Shown here in pieces: positions 43,538 to 53,786 of a DNA stretch of 64,000 bases. Below the pieces are notes generated by a model. It was not told the DNA's origin. It did not search any database and worked only from the letters and a program-made list of their open reading frames with translations. The stretch covers positions 992,001 to 1,056,000 of the forward strand of contig NZ_JABFDF010000001.1 in NCBI RefSeq assembly GCF_013403985.1, given 5' to 3'. The stretch comes from Winogradskyella ludwigii (lineage in GTDB: Bacteria > Bacteroidota > Bacteroidia > Flavobacteriales > Flavobacteriaceae). Position 1 is the first letter of the stretch, and every line of letters starts with the position of its first letter. Position numbers and translations under genes: made by a program.

Positions 43538-45550
43538 TTATTTGTATGAACGTTGTTTTAGTTCAATATCTTTAAATTCTAATTCTTCTTTATGTAAAAC
43601 AGCATCAGCAGGTTCTCCTTTATATTCCCAAGCAGATACAAACGCAAAATCTTTATCATTACGTTTTGCTTCACCTTTTTGAGGACCATCTAATTCTGCA
43701 GATTCTTCTCTAAAGTGACCACCACAAGATTCAGCTCTTACTAAAGCATCTTTTGCGAATAATTCTCCTAATTCTAAGAAATCGGCAACACGACCTGCTT
43801 TTTCAAGCTCAGTATTCATTTCATTAGCTGTTCCTGGTACAGAAACTTCCTTCCAAAATTCTTCTCTAATCGCTTTAATTTCTACCATTGCTTCAGTTAA
43901 GCCTTCTGCGTTTCTAGACATTCCTGCCTTGTCCCACATTACCTTCCCTAATTTCTTATGGAAATAATCGACAGATTTTGTTCCCTTATTGTTTACAAAG
44001 AAATTAATTCTCTCAGAAACTTCTTTCTCAGCATCATCAAACTCTTTAGTATTTGTTGGAATTTCCCCAGTTCTAATATCATCAGATAAATAATCACCAA
44101 TTGTATAAGGCAATACAAAATAACCATCTGCTAAACCTTGCATTAAGGCCGAAGCTCCAAGTCTGTTTGCACCGTGATCAGAGAAATTAGCTTCACCAAT
44201 ACAGTAACATCCAGGAATGGTAGTCATTAAGTTATAATCTACCCAAACACCACCCATTGTGTAATGTACTGCTGGGTAAATCATCATTGGTGTTTCGTAT
44301 GGATTTTGATCTATAATCTTCTCATACATTTGAAATAAGTTACCGTATTTTTCTTTTACGATAGCTTGACCTAATTCAATTATTTTTTCTTTAGTAGGAT
44401 TATCTAAATTATGAATTTTAGCTTGCTCTTTTCCATAACGTTGAAAAGCAGAAGCAAAATCTAAATAAACTGCTTCACCAGTTGCGTTTACACCATAACC
44501 AGCATCACAACGTTCTTTTGCTGCTCTCGATGCTACATCACGAGGCACTAAGTTACCAAATGCAGGATAACGTCGTTCTAAGTAATAATCGCGTTCATCT
44601 TCTGACAGATCAGTTGGTTTTTTACGACCTTCTCTAATTGCCATTACATCTTCCATGTTTTTAGGAACCCAAATACGACCATCATTACGTAATGATTCTG
44701 ACATTAAAGTCAATTTCGATTGGTAATCTCCCGAACGCGGAATACATGTTGGGTGAATTTGTGTGTAACAAGGATTTGCGAAATATGCTCCTTTTTTATG
44801 TATTTTCCAAGCTGCAGTTGCATTAGAACCCATAGCGTTTGTTGATAAGAAATATACATTTCCGTATCCACCAGAACCAATAACAACAGCATGAGCTGAA
44901 TGTCTTTCTATTTCACCAGTAATTAAATTACGAGCAATAATACCTCTTGCTTTTCCGTCTACAATAACAACGTCTAGCATTTCGTGACGGTTAAACATCT
45001 CAATTTTACCACGAGCAATTTGTCTATTCATTGCAGAATAAGCTCCTAATAATAATTGTTGACCTGTTTGACCTTTAGCGTAGAATGTTCTAGAGACTAA
45101 AACACCACCAAACGAACGGTTATCTAATAATCCACCATAATCACGTGCAAAAGGAACACCTTGCGCCACACATTGGTCAATAATATTAGAAGACACCTCA
45201 GCTAAACGGTAAACGTTTGCTTCACGAGAGCGGTAATCACCACCTTTTACAGTATCGTAGAACAACCTGTAAGTAGAATCACCATCACCTTGATAATTTT
45301 TTGCTGCATTAATACCTCCTTGAGCAGCAATTGAGTGTGCTCTACGAGGTGAATCTTGATATGCAAATGCTTTTACATTATAACCTAATTCCGCTAAAGT
45401 TGCAGCAGCAGAACCTCCAGCAAGACCTGTACCAACAACAATAACATCAATGTTACGTTTGTTGGCTGGGTTTACTAAATCAATTTTATTTTTATAATCT
45501 GTCCATTTATCTTTAATTGGACCCTTTGGTACTTTTGAATCTAAAGCCAT
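43538..45550 (-). CDS. sdhA: Succinate dehydrogenase/fumarate reductase flavoprotein subunit
   Basis: A 670-residue FAD-containing catalytic subunit. It has an N-terminal dinucleotide motif [21 protein letters not shown], the covalent-FAD histidine region AHSIAAQGG, and catalytic segments [17 protein letters not shown] and [12 protein letters not shown]. The [11 protein letters not shown] spelling is the standard SdhA/FrdA signature. Length is at the upper end (about 670), as in the Bacteroidetes and epsilon-proteobacterial FrdA/SdhA type. It couples succinate oxidation to the quinone pool, or runs in reverse. It is flanked by sdhC (15 bases upstream) and sdhB. Confidence 0.96.
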   Translation of the reverse strand: MALDSKVPKGPIKDKWTDYKNKIDLVNPANKRNIDVIVVGTGLAGGSAAATLAELGYNVKAFAYQDSPRRAHSIAAQGGINAAKNYQGDGDSTYRLFYDTVKGGDYRSREANVYRLAEVSSNIIDQCVAQGVPFARDYGGLLDNRSFGGVLVSRTFYAKGQTGQQLLLGAYSAMNRQIARGKIEMFNRHEMLDVVIVDGKARGIIARNLITGEIERHSAHAVVIGSGGYGNVYFLSTNAMGSNATAAWKIHKKGAYFANPCYTQIHPTCIPRSGDYQSKLTLMSESLRNDGRIWVPKNMEDVMAIREGRKKPTDLSEDERDYYLERRYPAFGNLVPRDVASRAAKERCDAGYGVNATGEAVYLDFASAFQRYGKEQAKIHNLDNPTKEKIIELGQAIVKEKYGNLFQMYEKIIDQNPYETPMMIYPAVHYTMGGVWVDYNLMTTIPGCYCIGEANFSDHGANRLGASALMQGLADGYFVLPYTIGDYLSDDIRTGEIPTNTKEFDDAEKEVSERINFFVNNKGTKSVDYFHKKLGKVMWDKAGMSRNAEGLTEAMVEIKAIREEFWKEVSVPGTANEMNTELEKAGRVADFLELGELFAKDALVRAESCGGHFREESAELDGPQKGEAKRNDKDFAFVSAWEYKGEPADAVLHKEELEFKDIELKQRSYK

Positions 45551-45564
45551 ATTAGATATGTTTT

Positions 45565-46236
45565 TTAGTGAGTAAAGTGATGGAATAACGCAATGAAAAT
45601 AAATCCTAATGGAACTAAAATCGCGTAAGCTTTTCCGAATCCCTGTAATCCTTTTGTGTATTTGTTATTTGCGCCTGTAGATTGAAATGCAGAGTCAAAA
45701 CCATGTAATAAGTGAAGTGCTAAAAACACAAAACCTACGATGTAAAATGCAACTCTCCAAAGTGGAACAAATTTTTCTTGTAATTCATGAAAATATCTGA
45801 ACTCACCATTGTGCATTCCAGTCATATCTCCAACAATATACTTTGTATTAATTTCTGGAATCCAAAAATCAATAAAGTGAATGATTAAGAATGCTAGGAT
45901 AAAACCTCCACTCCAAATCATGTTTCTGCTCATCCATGTAGAATTGGCAGCACCATTGTTTTTAGCATATTTAACACCATTTGCTTTGTTGTTTTTGATT
46001 TCTAATACAAAACCCATTACAAAGTGAAAAATAACACCAATAATTAAAATAGGTTGTATAACATATTGAATCACCCAAAACGTCCCCATAAAATGAGATA
46101 TTTCGTTAAAAGTATCCGGGTTTATTACAGAAAAAAGGTTAATAACAAAATGTTGTAGTACAAAAATCATTAGGAAGAGTGCCGAAAGTGCCATGGCAAA
46201 CTTTCTTCCAATCGACGAATTTAGAATTCCGCTCAT
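45565..46236 (-). CDS. sdhC: Succinate dehydrogenase cytochrome b subunit
   Basis: A 223-residue membrane anchor with five hydrophobic helices and conserved histidines ([42 protein letters not shown]), characteristic of the single-subunit di-haem cytochrome b of B-type succinate dehydrogenases. It binds quinone and two haems and anchors SdhA/B. First gene of sdhCAB, 27 bases behind a clear promoter. No sdhD gene exists, as expected for this type. Confidence 0.93.
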   Translation of the reverse strand: MSGILNSSIGRKFAMALSALFLMIFVLQHFVINLFSVINPDTFNEISHFMGTFWVIQYVIQPILIIGVIFHFVMGFVLEIKNNKANGVKYAKNNGAANSTWMSRNMIWSGGFILAFLIIHFIDFWIPEINTKYIVGDMTGMHNGEFRYFHELQEKFVPLWRVAFYIVGFVFLALHLLHGFDSAFQSTGANNKYTKGLQGFGKAYAILVPLGFIFIALFHHFTH

Positions 46237-46262
46237 TGTAAATCTAGTTTATTTTAGTCTAA

Positions 46263-46293
46263 CAAAGATACAGCGCAATTAACATTTTCCCAA
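46263..46293 (-). promoter_or_regulatory. Promoter of sdhCAB
   Basis: On the minus strand TTG (46293-46291), 20 bases and TATCTTTG (46270-46263) match the consensus exactly. It lies 27 bases before the sdhC start. Confidence 0.75.
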
Positions 46294-46347
46294 CTGTGCC
46301 ATAGTATAATTAAATTATTTAGAATGAATTTAATCTAGAACCCTCTA

Positions 46348-49191
46348 TTACTTGATTTCTAGAGCTGTTTTTCCTTTTTCAATTTCAATTACGTAGTCAC
46401 CTTTTGGCAAATACTGCTTTTTATTACCTGTCTCTTTAAAGTGAATCTCTTTATTTTCCTTCATTAAAGCTTTCTTTCCTTTTTCGGTGAGCTCTAGATT
46501 ATAATTCACATAATTAAACCCTTTATCTACACCAACAGGGATACGATGTAATTCTGTTCCTTTTTGAGTTAAGATTTTTAAAGTTTTTTCACCTGAAGAA
46601 TCACTATAAAATTTAATCGTTATTTCAGGCTCAAAACCATCATCCCAAGAACTCCAAGCACTTCCCCAACGGCCAGAATGCTTTACAGATTCCAGATCAA
46701 AAAATGCAATAGGTTGTGATTTCATATCCGAATTTAAGACCTGTAAAGCTTCAATATTGGTTTTATAAATACTACGTCCATGAGTTCCTAATAATAAATC
46801 TTTAGCTTCGGGTTGAATCACAATATCATGAATAGCAACATTTGGAATGCCTTTTGAAAATGCTTCCCAAGATTTCCCCATATCAAAAGATACATAAGCT
46901 CCATTATCAGTTCCTAAATACAATAGGTTTTCATTTTCAGGATCTTCCTTAATTACATTAACTGGAGACGTTGGAATTTTTACTCCAATGTCTTTCCAAG
47001 TTTGCCCATAATCGTCACTCATATAAGCATAAACTTTAAAATCATCCCAACGATAACCATTCAAAGTGATGTAAACCCGTTCTTTTTTATGCTGAGAAGC
47101 AACAACTCTAGTTACCCATAAATCTTTTGGTAATGTGGTTGAGATATTAGTCCAACTGCCACCTGCATCTTTAGTAATACTTACAACTCCATCATCGCTT
47201 CCTGTATAAATTAATCCAAATTGAAATGGACTTTCACTAATAGATGTTAATGTACCATAAGCCACATTGCCTTTTTTCCCTCCATTGGTTAAATCTTTAC
47301 TTATAGCTTCAAAATCATCGCCTTTATTCATAGATCGCATCAATTTATTACCTCCTAAATACAAAATATCTTGATTGTGAGGTGATAATAATATTGGTGT
47401 TTGCCAATTGAATCGATAAGGTGTTTCTCCTAAAGTATGTTTTGGCTGAATGTATTCCCGCTTACCAGTGTCTCTATTAATTCTAAAATAATTCCCAAAC
47501 TGATAACCAGTATAAACAATATTCGCATCACGACTATCAATCTGAATTTGCATACCATCGCCACCCATAATCGATTCCCAAGGATATTGACCGCGTTGAT
47601 GCCAACTTTTATCTTCTCTTGCATTATTTGCACCAACCCAAACTCCGTTATCTTGAAGACCTCCATAAACATTATACGGTTTTTCATTATCAATATTAAT
47701 CGCATAAAATTGACCAACAGATGGCGAATTTAACTTTATCCAATTTTCACCATCATCGTAACTCATGTTGAGTCCACCATCATTTCCATTAATTAAATGC
47801 CCTTGCATTTTAGGGTTTACCCAAAGCGCCTGATGATCTGAATGCACATTTTCACGACTAATAGATGTAAAGGTTTGACCTGCATCCTTTGACTTCAATA
47901 TTGGAACTCCCATAATATAAATTCCATTCTTATCCTGTAGATCTACTCGAATTTCACCAAAATAATAACCATAACTGTAATACAAACCATCGATAAAATC
48001 CTCGTGAGTTTTGTTCCAAGTTCCACCTCCATCTGTACTTTTATAAACCTCAGCACCAATCACAGGTGTATCAAACAGCATCGCATTTGCGTCTTCTAAA
48101 TAATGTGCCAAATCTATAGGTTTTACAGAACCACTACTTACCAATTGTTTGACGTTAGAGGCTCTATATTTTTCCTGAAAACCATTAGTCTTAAGATATT
48201 CATTCAGTTTTTTATCTTCTAATTTCATAAATGCTTCAACACTCATGGTTTTAAAATCGTCTTTTGTTAATCCTGAAGATTCTGTCTTTTTAGATTTATC
48301 TGTTCTATGGAATTGACTATCATGTAAAGCATAAATCGTGTTTTCGTCAAACATCGCGATTCCAATTCTACCAACTCCTTCTCCTACTGGAAATCCACTG
48401 TTTTTTGTTGAAACCTTTTCCCAAGTATCGCCTCCATTTACACTTTTATATATTGCTGAATTGTTTCCACTTCCTGTAAAATTCCATGCTTTTCGATCTC
48501 TTGTCCAAGACGAAGCAAACATTATATCAAAATTATTCGGTGCATGTTGTACGTCAATTATACCACTCATATTATCTACAAATAGTGTTTTATTCCATGA
48601 TTTTCCTCCATCTGTAGTTTTGTAAATACCACGTTCTTCGTTTGGCGAATACAAATGACCTGTAACACCAACGACCACTTCTTCTGGGTTTTTAGGATTA
48701 ATAAGAATACGACCTATATGATGCGAATCTTCCAAACCAACATGTTGCCAAGTTTTACCGTTATCGTTAGATTTTAAAATTCCGATGCCTGAATAACTAG
48801 ATCGTGAGCTATTATTTTCACCTGTACCAACCCATATGGTTCTATTTTTCCAATCTACAGCAATATCTCCAACATTTTGTGTTGCAGAATTATCTAATAT
48901 CGGAGCAAATGTTGTTCCATTATTAATTGTATACCAAACACCTCCAGATGCATAACCAACATAAAATTCGGATGGCATTTCTGGATTCACATCCACATCT
49001 ACCACACGACCACTCATAACTGTTGGTCCAATATTTTTAAAAGGCACATTTTTCACTAATGATGTTTCCGTCATTTTTTGTTTCTGAATTAATGCTTCCT
49101 TAATCATTTCTGCAGAAGTTGCAGGTTGTTGAGAAAAGGCAAAAAATGAACTTATAAAAAATGTGAGCGAGAGGAATTTTGACTTATACAT
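46348..49191 (-). CDS. Sortilin/VPS10-like beta-propeller protein
   Basis: A 947-residue exported protein (signal peptide ending at about FAFSQ) with many BNR/Asp-box repeats, for example GILKSNDNGKTW, GIYKTTDGGKSW, AIYKSVNGGDTW, EVYKSTDGGGTW and YMSDDYGQTW. These form one or two beta-propellers like the VPS10 domain of sortilin and the exo-alpha-sialidase fold. No sialidase catalytic motif is apparent, so a catalytic role should not be assumed. Such proteins are common in Bacteroidetes and are usually labelled VPS10 or glycosyl hydrolase. Single minus-strand gene; the last 90 residues are a beta domain. Confidence 0.85.
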   Translation of the reverse strand: MYKSKFLSLTFFISSFFAFSQQPATSAEMIKEALIQKQKMTETSLVKNVPFKNIGPTVMSGRVVDVDVNPEMPSEFYVGYASGGVWYTINNGTTFAPILDNSATQNVGDIAVDWKNRTIWVGTGENNSSRSSYSGIGILKSNDNGKTWQHVGLEDSHHIGRILINPKNPEEVVVGVTGHLYSPNEERGIYKTTDGGKSWNKTLFVDNMSGIIDVQHAPNNFDIMFASSWTRDRKAWNFTGSGNNSAIYKSVNGGDTWEKVSTKNSGFPVGEGVGRIGIAMFDENTIYALHDSQFHRTDKSKKTESSGLTKDDFKTMSVEAFMKLEDKKLNEYLKTNGFQEKYRASNVKQLVSSGSVKPIDLAHYLEDANAMLFDTPVIGAEVYKSTDGGGTWNKTHEDFIDGLYYSYGYYFGEIRVDLQDKNGIYIMGVPILKSKDAGQTFTSISRENVHSDHQALWVNPKMQGHLINGNDGGLNMSYDDGENWIKLNSPSVGQFYAINIDNEKPYNVYGGLQDNGVWVGANNAREDKSWHQRGQYPWESIMGGDGMQIQIDSRDANIVYTGYQFGNYFRINRDTGKREYIQPKHTLGETPYRFNWQTPILLSPHNQDILYLGGNKLMRSMNKGDDFEAISKDLTNGGKKGNVAYGTLTSISESPFQFGLIYTGSDDGVVSITKDAGGSWTNISTTLPKDLWVTRVVASQHKKERVYITLNGYRWDDFKVYAYMSDDYGQTWKDIGVKIPTSPVNVIKEDPENENLLYLGTDNGAYVSFDMGKSWEAFSKGIPNVAIHDIVIQPEAKDLLLGTHGRSIYKTNIEALQVLNSDMKSQPIAFFDLESVKHSGRWGSAWSSWDDGFEPEITIKFYSDSSGEKTLKILTQKGTELHRIPVGVDKGFNYVNYNLELTEKGKKALMKENKEIHFKETGNKKQYLPKGDYVIEIEKGKTALEIK

Positions 49192-49360
49192 AGTGGTTGG
49201 ATTTTTAATGCCATGAAATTAAGCTTTTCAGAATAAAACGTCTTAAAATCCTCCTAAAATTTATCAGATTGTAAGCTTTGTCTTTTGCTTGCGGTTTTAG
49301 TTTCATTACTTTTGATATTGAACTGAAATCAACAAAAACTTCGCACTCCTACATAGAATT

Positions 49361-49384
49361 CACTTCGACTGCACTCAGTGTGAC
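49361..49384. repeat. Fragment of a dispersed intergenic repeat
   Basis: CACTTCGACTGCACTCAGTG followed by TGAC, bounded by CACT and AGTG arms, resembles the short TTCGACTGCGCTCAG repeat found scattered in Bacteroidetes. It lies 22 bases before the aminopeptidase start and is non-coding. Confidence 0.4.
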
Positions 49385-49405
49385 AAAACATAAAATGTTA
49401 TTCTC

Positions 49406-50698
49406 ATGAAATACAATTTAATAGACAAACAACTCTTTATAAAAAACCGCAAAAACTTTATGGCTCAAATGAAGCCTAGCAGTTTGGCCGTTTTTAATTC
49501 TAACGATATTTACCCAATAAGCGCAGACAGTACTTTACCTTTTGCACAACACCGTGATATTTTTTATTTATGTGGTGTAGACCAAGAAGAAAGCATCTTG
49601 GTTTTGTTTCCAGATTGTCCAAAAGCAAAACATCGTGAAATTTTATTCTTAAAAGAAACCAATGAGCATATTGCTGTTTGGGAAGGCGAAAAACTAACCA
49701 AAGAAAAAGCATTTGAAACCTCTGGTATAAAAACCGTGTATTGGCTACAAGATATGGAAAAGGTGATGTTTGAATTAATGACGCAATGCGACACGGTTTA
49801 CATTAACACCAACGAACATTACAGAGCTAATGTAGAAACTGAAACACGCGAAGATCGTTTTACAAAATGGCTACTTAATAAATATCCTGCGCATAGTGTC
49901 GCAAAAAGCAATCCTATTTTACAACGTCTGCGTTCTGTAAAAGACCAGATCGAATTAGACTTAATTCAGCAAGCCTGCGATATTACAGAAAAAGGATTTA
50001 GACGTGTTTTAAAATTTACAAAACCCGGAGTTTGGGAATACAATCTCGAAGCCGAATTTATGCACGAGTTCCTAAACAACCGCTCTAAAGGATTTGCATA
50101 TACTCCTATTGTTGGATCGGGAAACAATGCTAACGTCTTACATTATATTGAAAACAACCAAGAATGTAAAGCTGGTGATTTAATATTGATTGATGCTGGT
50201 GCAGAATATGCAAATTACGCTAGTGATATGACGCGTACTATTCCGGTTTCAGGGACATTTAACGATAGACAAAAAGCCGTTTATAATGCCGTGAATCGCG
50301 TAAAAAATGATGCCACAAAAATGCTAGTTCCAGGAACATTATGGGAACAATATCATGTAGAAGTTGGTAAACTGATGACTTCAGAACTTTTAGGCTTAGG
50401 TTTATTAGATAAAGCCGATGTGCAAAACGAAAATCCAGATTGGCCAGCGTACAAAAAATATTTTATGCACGGAACATCTCACCATATGGGATTAGATACG
50501 CACGACTACGGCATTTTAACAGAACCAATGCAAGCCAATATGGTCTTTACTGTTGAACCTGGAATTTACATTCCTAATGAAGGTTTTGGCATACGCTTAG
50601 AGGATGATGTGGTTATTCAAAATTCAGGAGAACCTTTTAATTTAATGCGTAATATTCCTATTGAAGCAGAAGAGATTGAGGACATCATGAATTCTTAA
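49406..50698 (+). CDS. pepP: Xaa-Pro aminopeptidase (aminopeptidase P)
   Basis: A 430-residue cytosolic M24B metallopeptidase that removes N-terminal residues before proline. The N-terminal half is the aminopeptidase P N-domain (LAVFNSNDIYPISADSTLPF, then RDIFYLCGVDQEES); the C-terminal pita-bread domain shows the metal ligands in LIDAGAEYANYASDMTR (two Asp), HGTSHHMGLDTHD (His), TVEPGIYIP (Glu) and RLEDDVV (Glu). All five ligands are present. A dispersed-repeat fragment lies just upstream and a terminator follows. Monocistronic. Confidence 0.95.
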   Translation: MKYNLIDKQLFIKNRKNFMAQMKPSSLAVFNSNDIYPISADSTLPFAQHRDIFYLCGVDQEESILVLFPDCPKAKHREILFLKETNEHIAVWEGEKLTKEKAFETSGIKTVYWLQDMEKVMFELMTQCDTVYINTNEHYRANVETETREDRFTKWLLNKYPAHSVAKSNPILQRLRSVKDQIELDLIQQACDITEKGFRRVLKFTKPGVWEYNLEAEFMHEFLNNRSKGFAYTPIVGSGNNANVLHYIENNQECKAGDLILIDAGAEYANYASDMTRTIPVSGTFNDRQKAVYNAVNRVKNDATKMLVPGTLWEQYHVEVGKLMTSELLGLGLLDKADVQNENPDWPAYKKYFMHGTSHHMGLDTHDYGILTEPMQANMVFTVEPGIYIPNEGFGIRLEDDVVIQNSGEPFNLMRNIPIEAEEIEDIMNS

Positions 50699-50720
50699 TT
50701 CTAAAATATCTTTAAATATT

Positions 50721-50761
50721 AAAAAACTTGTAAGTTCATTATGTAGCTTGCAAGTTTTTTT
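50721..50761 (+). terminator. Terminator of pepP
   Basis: AAAAAACTTGTAAG and CTTGCAAGTTTTTT pair with one wobble, followed by a T-run, 23 bases after the stop. Confidence 0.8.
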
Positions 50762-50790
50762 GATTACCGCTAATCCCTAAATTATAGGAC

Positions 50791-51714
50791 ATGAAATTGA
50801 CTAAAGAACGTCTTTATATACTACTATCATTTTTTTCGATTTATGTCATTTGGGGCTCCACATATTTATTGAACAAAATTTTAGTTAGTCAGTTAGCACC
50901 TCTATATGCTGCTTCTATTCGATTTATTACCGCAAGTATCTTGATTTTCACTATTGCCAAATTTTTAAAAATCCCTTTAAAAATCACAAAGCGACAATTA
51001 CGAAATACAGCAATTGCCGGTTTTTTGTTTTTAACCATCGGAAATGGTTTAGTCGTTTGGGCATTAAAGTCTGTTGATAGCGGTTTTGCTGCTTTAGAAA
51101 TCTCAGCACAACCCTTGGTTGTATTAATACTATTACGAATTCTAGAAGGTAAAAAGATTCAACCCATGTCTATACTAGGTGTTGTAATTGGGTGTATCGG
51201 TATTTATTTATTAGTCAGTCAACGTGAAATGATTGGAAAAGAAGGTATGGTTACCGGAATGATTATGATTTTTATCTGTATGCTAAGTTGGGCCTATTGC
51301 AGCCTGTTTGTTTCAAAAGCCGACTTACCTTCCAACTTTTTTGTTAACACAGGGTACCAAATGCTATTTGGAGGTAGTATATTATTAATTGGCAGCTTTG
51401 GTGTTGGTGAAGAACGACTCCCTTTTTCTAGCTGGAATACTGAGATCATCAATTCCATGGGAATACTTATCATTTTTGGAAGTATCGTTGCTTTTACTGC
51501 TTTTAATTATTTATTGAGTAAGGTATCGCCTGAAAAAGTAGCGACCTCAACATATGTAAATCCAATTGTAGCTCTAATGTTAGGATGGTACTTTTTAGGT
51601 GAAACCTTTTCTATGCAATCCATAATAGCCGCAGCAATTTTACTTACTGGAGTCTATTTCATTAACACCAAAAAGAAGATTACAATTTTTAGGAGGTTTA
51701 ATAAAGACGTGTAA
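50791..51714 (+). CDS. EamA/DMT family transporter
   Basis: A 307-residue membrane protein with two EamA repeats of about five helices each, starting LLSFFSIYVIWGSTYLLNKIL and ending EKVATSTYVNPIVALMLGWYFLGETFSM. It resembles RhaT/YedA-like exporters (general drug/metabolite type); the substrate is unknown. It is a monocistronic gene following the pepP terminator. Not especially close to the EamA gene at 34882. Confidence 0.92.
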   Translation: MKLTKERLYILLSFFSIYVIWGSTYLLNKILVSQLAPLYAASIRFITASILIFTIAKFLKIPLKITKRQLRNTAIAGFLFLTIGNGLVVWALKSVDSGFAALEISAQPLVVLILLRILEGKKIQPMSILGVVIGCIGIYLLVSQREMIGKEGMVTGMIMIFICMLSWAYCSLFVSKADLPSNFFVNTGYQMLFGGSILLIGSFGVGEERLPFSSWNTEIINSMGILIIFGSIVAFTAFNYLLSKVSPEKVATSTYVNPIVALMLGWYFLGETFSMQSIIAAAILLTGVYFINTKKKITIFRRFNKDV

Positions 51715-51777
51715 GTGACAGGACTAAAATATTGGTAATTGAGTTTTTTTTTTGAATATTAAATTTTTACACGGACT

Positions 51778-52482
51778 TTAGCCTTTAAAAATAAACAATC
51801 GCTCTAAAGCAACCTTAGGAGCTAAATTCTCCGCATGCCATGAAAATGTTGTTTTTGCCGGCTTTTCCCAAACACACTCAAAATCTTCTGGTGCATTATA
51901 TTCACTTATAAAAACTTGGTGACCCGCTTTACTTTGTTGTCTGCACCATTCCCAAAATTGCTCGTGGTTGAATCCGTCACGATACTTCGTTGTAGACTCA
52001 TACGGAGGATCACAATAGATGATACTTTGTTTTGGAATCTCTAATTCCGTATACGATTTACAAGATAAAATGACACCTTCTAAATTTGGGACTTGTTTAG
52101 TAATATTTCTATAATGTTCGCTCCAATAATCACGTTTACCTTGCTTATCTCGCCTGTAACCCGAAAACCATTTACCTCCAAAGGAATTAAAACCAACATA
52201 ACTGACTAGATGTTTTGGATATTGGTCTTGGTTGGTTCTTATTTTCTTGTAGTCGTCTTCGCTTACCGATTTTGGTGGATCCCAATTCTCATAAATCAAT
52301 GCTTGCCACATCTCCATGAGTTCCTGGTGTTGGTCATTGGCAATTCTTATGCCATCAACTTTATCAATCATGTTCATACCTCCTGCAAAAGGTTCGAGAT
52401 ATGTTTGTTTAGGTTTTCGGTCTTTTAGAATAATTGGCAATAAATCTTTGGCAAAACGCGCCTTACTTCCCATGTATTTCAT
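51778..52482 (-). CDS. Orphan D12-class DNA adenine methylase
   Basis: A 234-residue N6-adenine DNA methyltransferase, taking ATG at 52482 as start (MKYMGSKARFAKDLLP is the usual beginning; a longer in-frame ATG at 52551 would lie inside brnQ). Landmarks are the SAM-binding motif YLEPFAGGMNM (28-38) and the catalytic DPPY at 158-161. It belongs to the Dam/phage-type methylase class. No restriction enzyme or specificity gene is adjacent, so it looks orphan. The start overlaps the brnQ stop by one base (TAATG), implying it is translated with brnQ. Target site cannot be told. Confidence 0.9.
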   Translation of the reverse strand: MKYMGSKARFAKDLLPIILKDRKPKQTYLEPFAGGMNMIDKVDGIRIANDQHQELMEMWQALIYENWDPPKSVSEDDYKKIRTNQDQYPKHLVSYVGFNSFGGKWFSGYRRDKQGKRDYWSEHYRNITKQVPNLEGVILSCKSYTELEIPKQSIIYCDPPYESTTKYRDGFNHEQFWEWCRQQSKAGHQVFISEYNAPEDFECVWEKPAKTTFSWHAENLAPKVALERLFIFKG

Positions 52483-53786
52483 TACTCGCTTTTCATTTTT
52501 AATTGAAACATAGAAGTAATAGCAAAAGCCAAAAATGCAGGTAAAACCCAACCCAAACTTTGATTTGCAAATGGAATATAACTCGTTAACGTTTTTAAAC
52601 CTTCTGATGGACTAATAAAACCAACAACATCTGGAATACTAAATATAAACGTAGCAATTACAACGGCCCTAAAAACTAATGATGTCGCTAATTTTTCGGG
52701 CAATACATTCAACAAAATTAGTACAATCGTAATAGGATAAATAAACAATAACACCGGAATAGCAACGACAATAATTGAATTAAAATCGAGCTGACCTACA
52801 ACCACTCCTAGAACACTCGCCAAAATTGCTGTGACAACATAAACAGTTTGAGAATCGTTGAGTAAACCTTTAAAATAATCTGCAGCACCAGCTATAATTC
52901 CAATTGCAGTGGTAAAACAAGCCAGAGAAATTAAAATGCTTAAAACGGTATTTCCAAATTCACCCAAGGACGAAATGCTAATATCACGCAATAAATTAGC
53001 CCGTTGCATATCACTACTTAATTCTGAATTGATATTAATTTCAGAGCCATAATAAGCACCAATAGCAATTAAACCAGCGTAAATTATAAATAATGCCAAA
53101 CCGGCTATAAATCCTGATTTTCGGATTAAAGTCCGCTTAGAGTTGTAAACCTCAACCTCCATGTTTTTAAAATTCAAGGATATAATAATCACGGCGCCAA
53201 CAACGACAGCTCCAATGGCATCAAAAGTTTGATAGCCTTCTAAAATCCCTGTAATAATTGGTGTTTCAAACTGAGCGATTCCTGTGTTTAGTGACGAAGA
53301 AAATAAACCAATTACAATAACAGCCAGTAACATCAACACTATAAATGGTGTTAAAAACTTTCCAATAAGACCCAATATTTTAGAACGGTTAAGCACAAAA
53401 ACTAAGACCAGCGAAAAATAAATAGCACTCGTAAGTAAAGGAGAGGTTCCGAAAGCAGGAAAAATAGCAATCTCATGTGTTGCTGCAGCTGTTCGTGGAG
53501 ATGGAATTGCAACTGCAATAACATAAATTAAAATACAATAAATTAAACTGAATGCAGGAGATACCTTTTTTCCGAAGTCATATAAAGTTCCTTGTAATCT
53601 GGCATGTGCGAGAATTCCAAAAATAGGAATTACCACGGCCGTAATCATAAAACCAATCGTAACCCAAATCCAATCTTCACCAGAATTATAGCCCAATAAA
53701 GGAGGTAACAACAAGTTTCCTGCTCCAAAGAATAAAGAGAACAAAGCAAAACTTGTAATTAAGAGTTCTTTACGTTGAATATTCAA
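52482..53786 (-). CDS. brnQ: Branched-chain amino acid carrier (BrnQ)
   Basis: A 434-residue cytoplasmic-membrane symporter of the LIVCS family (LivJ/BrnQ) that imports leucine, isoleucine and valine with a cation. It has about twelve helices and the typical FGAGNLLLPPLLGY near the start, with ALFSLFFGAGN. The FETPIITGILEGYQTFDAIGAVVVGAVII segment is the family core. It lies between the serine hydrolase (whose stop at 53787 is directly adjacent to its start at 53786) and the adenine methylase (one-base overlap), so the three genes are most likely one transcript. Confidence 0.93.
   Translation of the reverse strand: MNIQRKELLITSFALFSLFFGAGNLLLPPLLGYNSGEDWIWVTIGFMITAVVIPIFGILAHARLQGTLYDFGKKVSPAFSLIYCILIYVIAVAIPSPRTAAATHEIAIFPAFGTSPLLTSAIYFSLVLVFVLNRSKILGLIGKFLTPFIVLMLLAVIVIGLFSSSLNTGIAQFETPIITGILEGYQTFDAIGAVVVGAVIIISLNFKNMEVEVYNSKRTLIRKSGFIAGLALFIIYAGLIAIGAYYGSEININSELSSDMQRANLLRDISISSLGEFGNTVLSILISLACFTTAIGIIAGAADYFKGLLNDSQTVYVVTAILASVLGVVVGQLDFNSIIVVAIPVLLFIYPITIVLILLNVLPEKLATSLVFRAVVIATFIFSIPDVVGFISPSEGLKTLTSYIPFANQSLGWVLPAFLAFAITSMFQLKMKSE

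Noticed and set aside
52483..52551. N-terminal extension of the adenine methylase
   Set aside because: It would lie within brnQ and adds a hydrophobic segment not found in D12 methylases; the family start MKYMGSKAR is at 52482.
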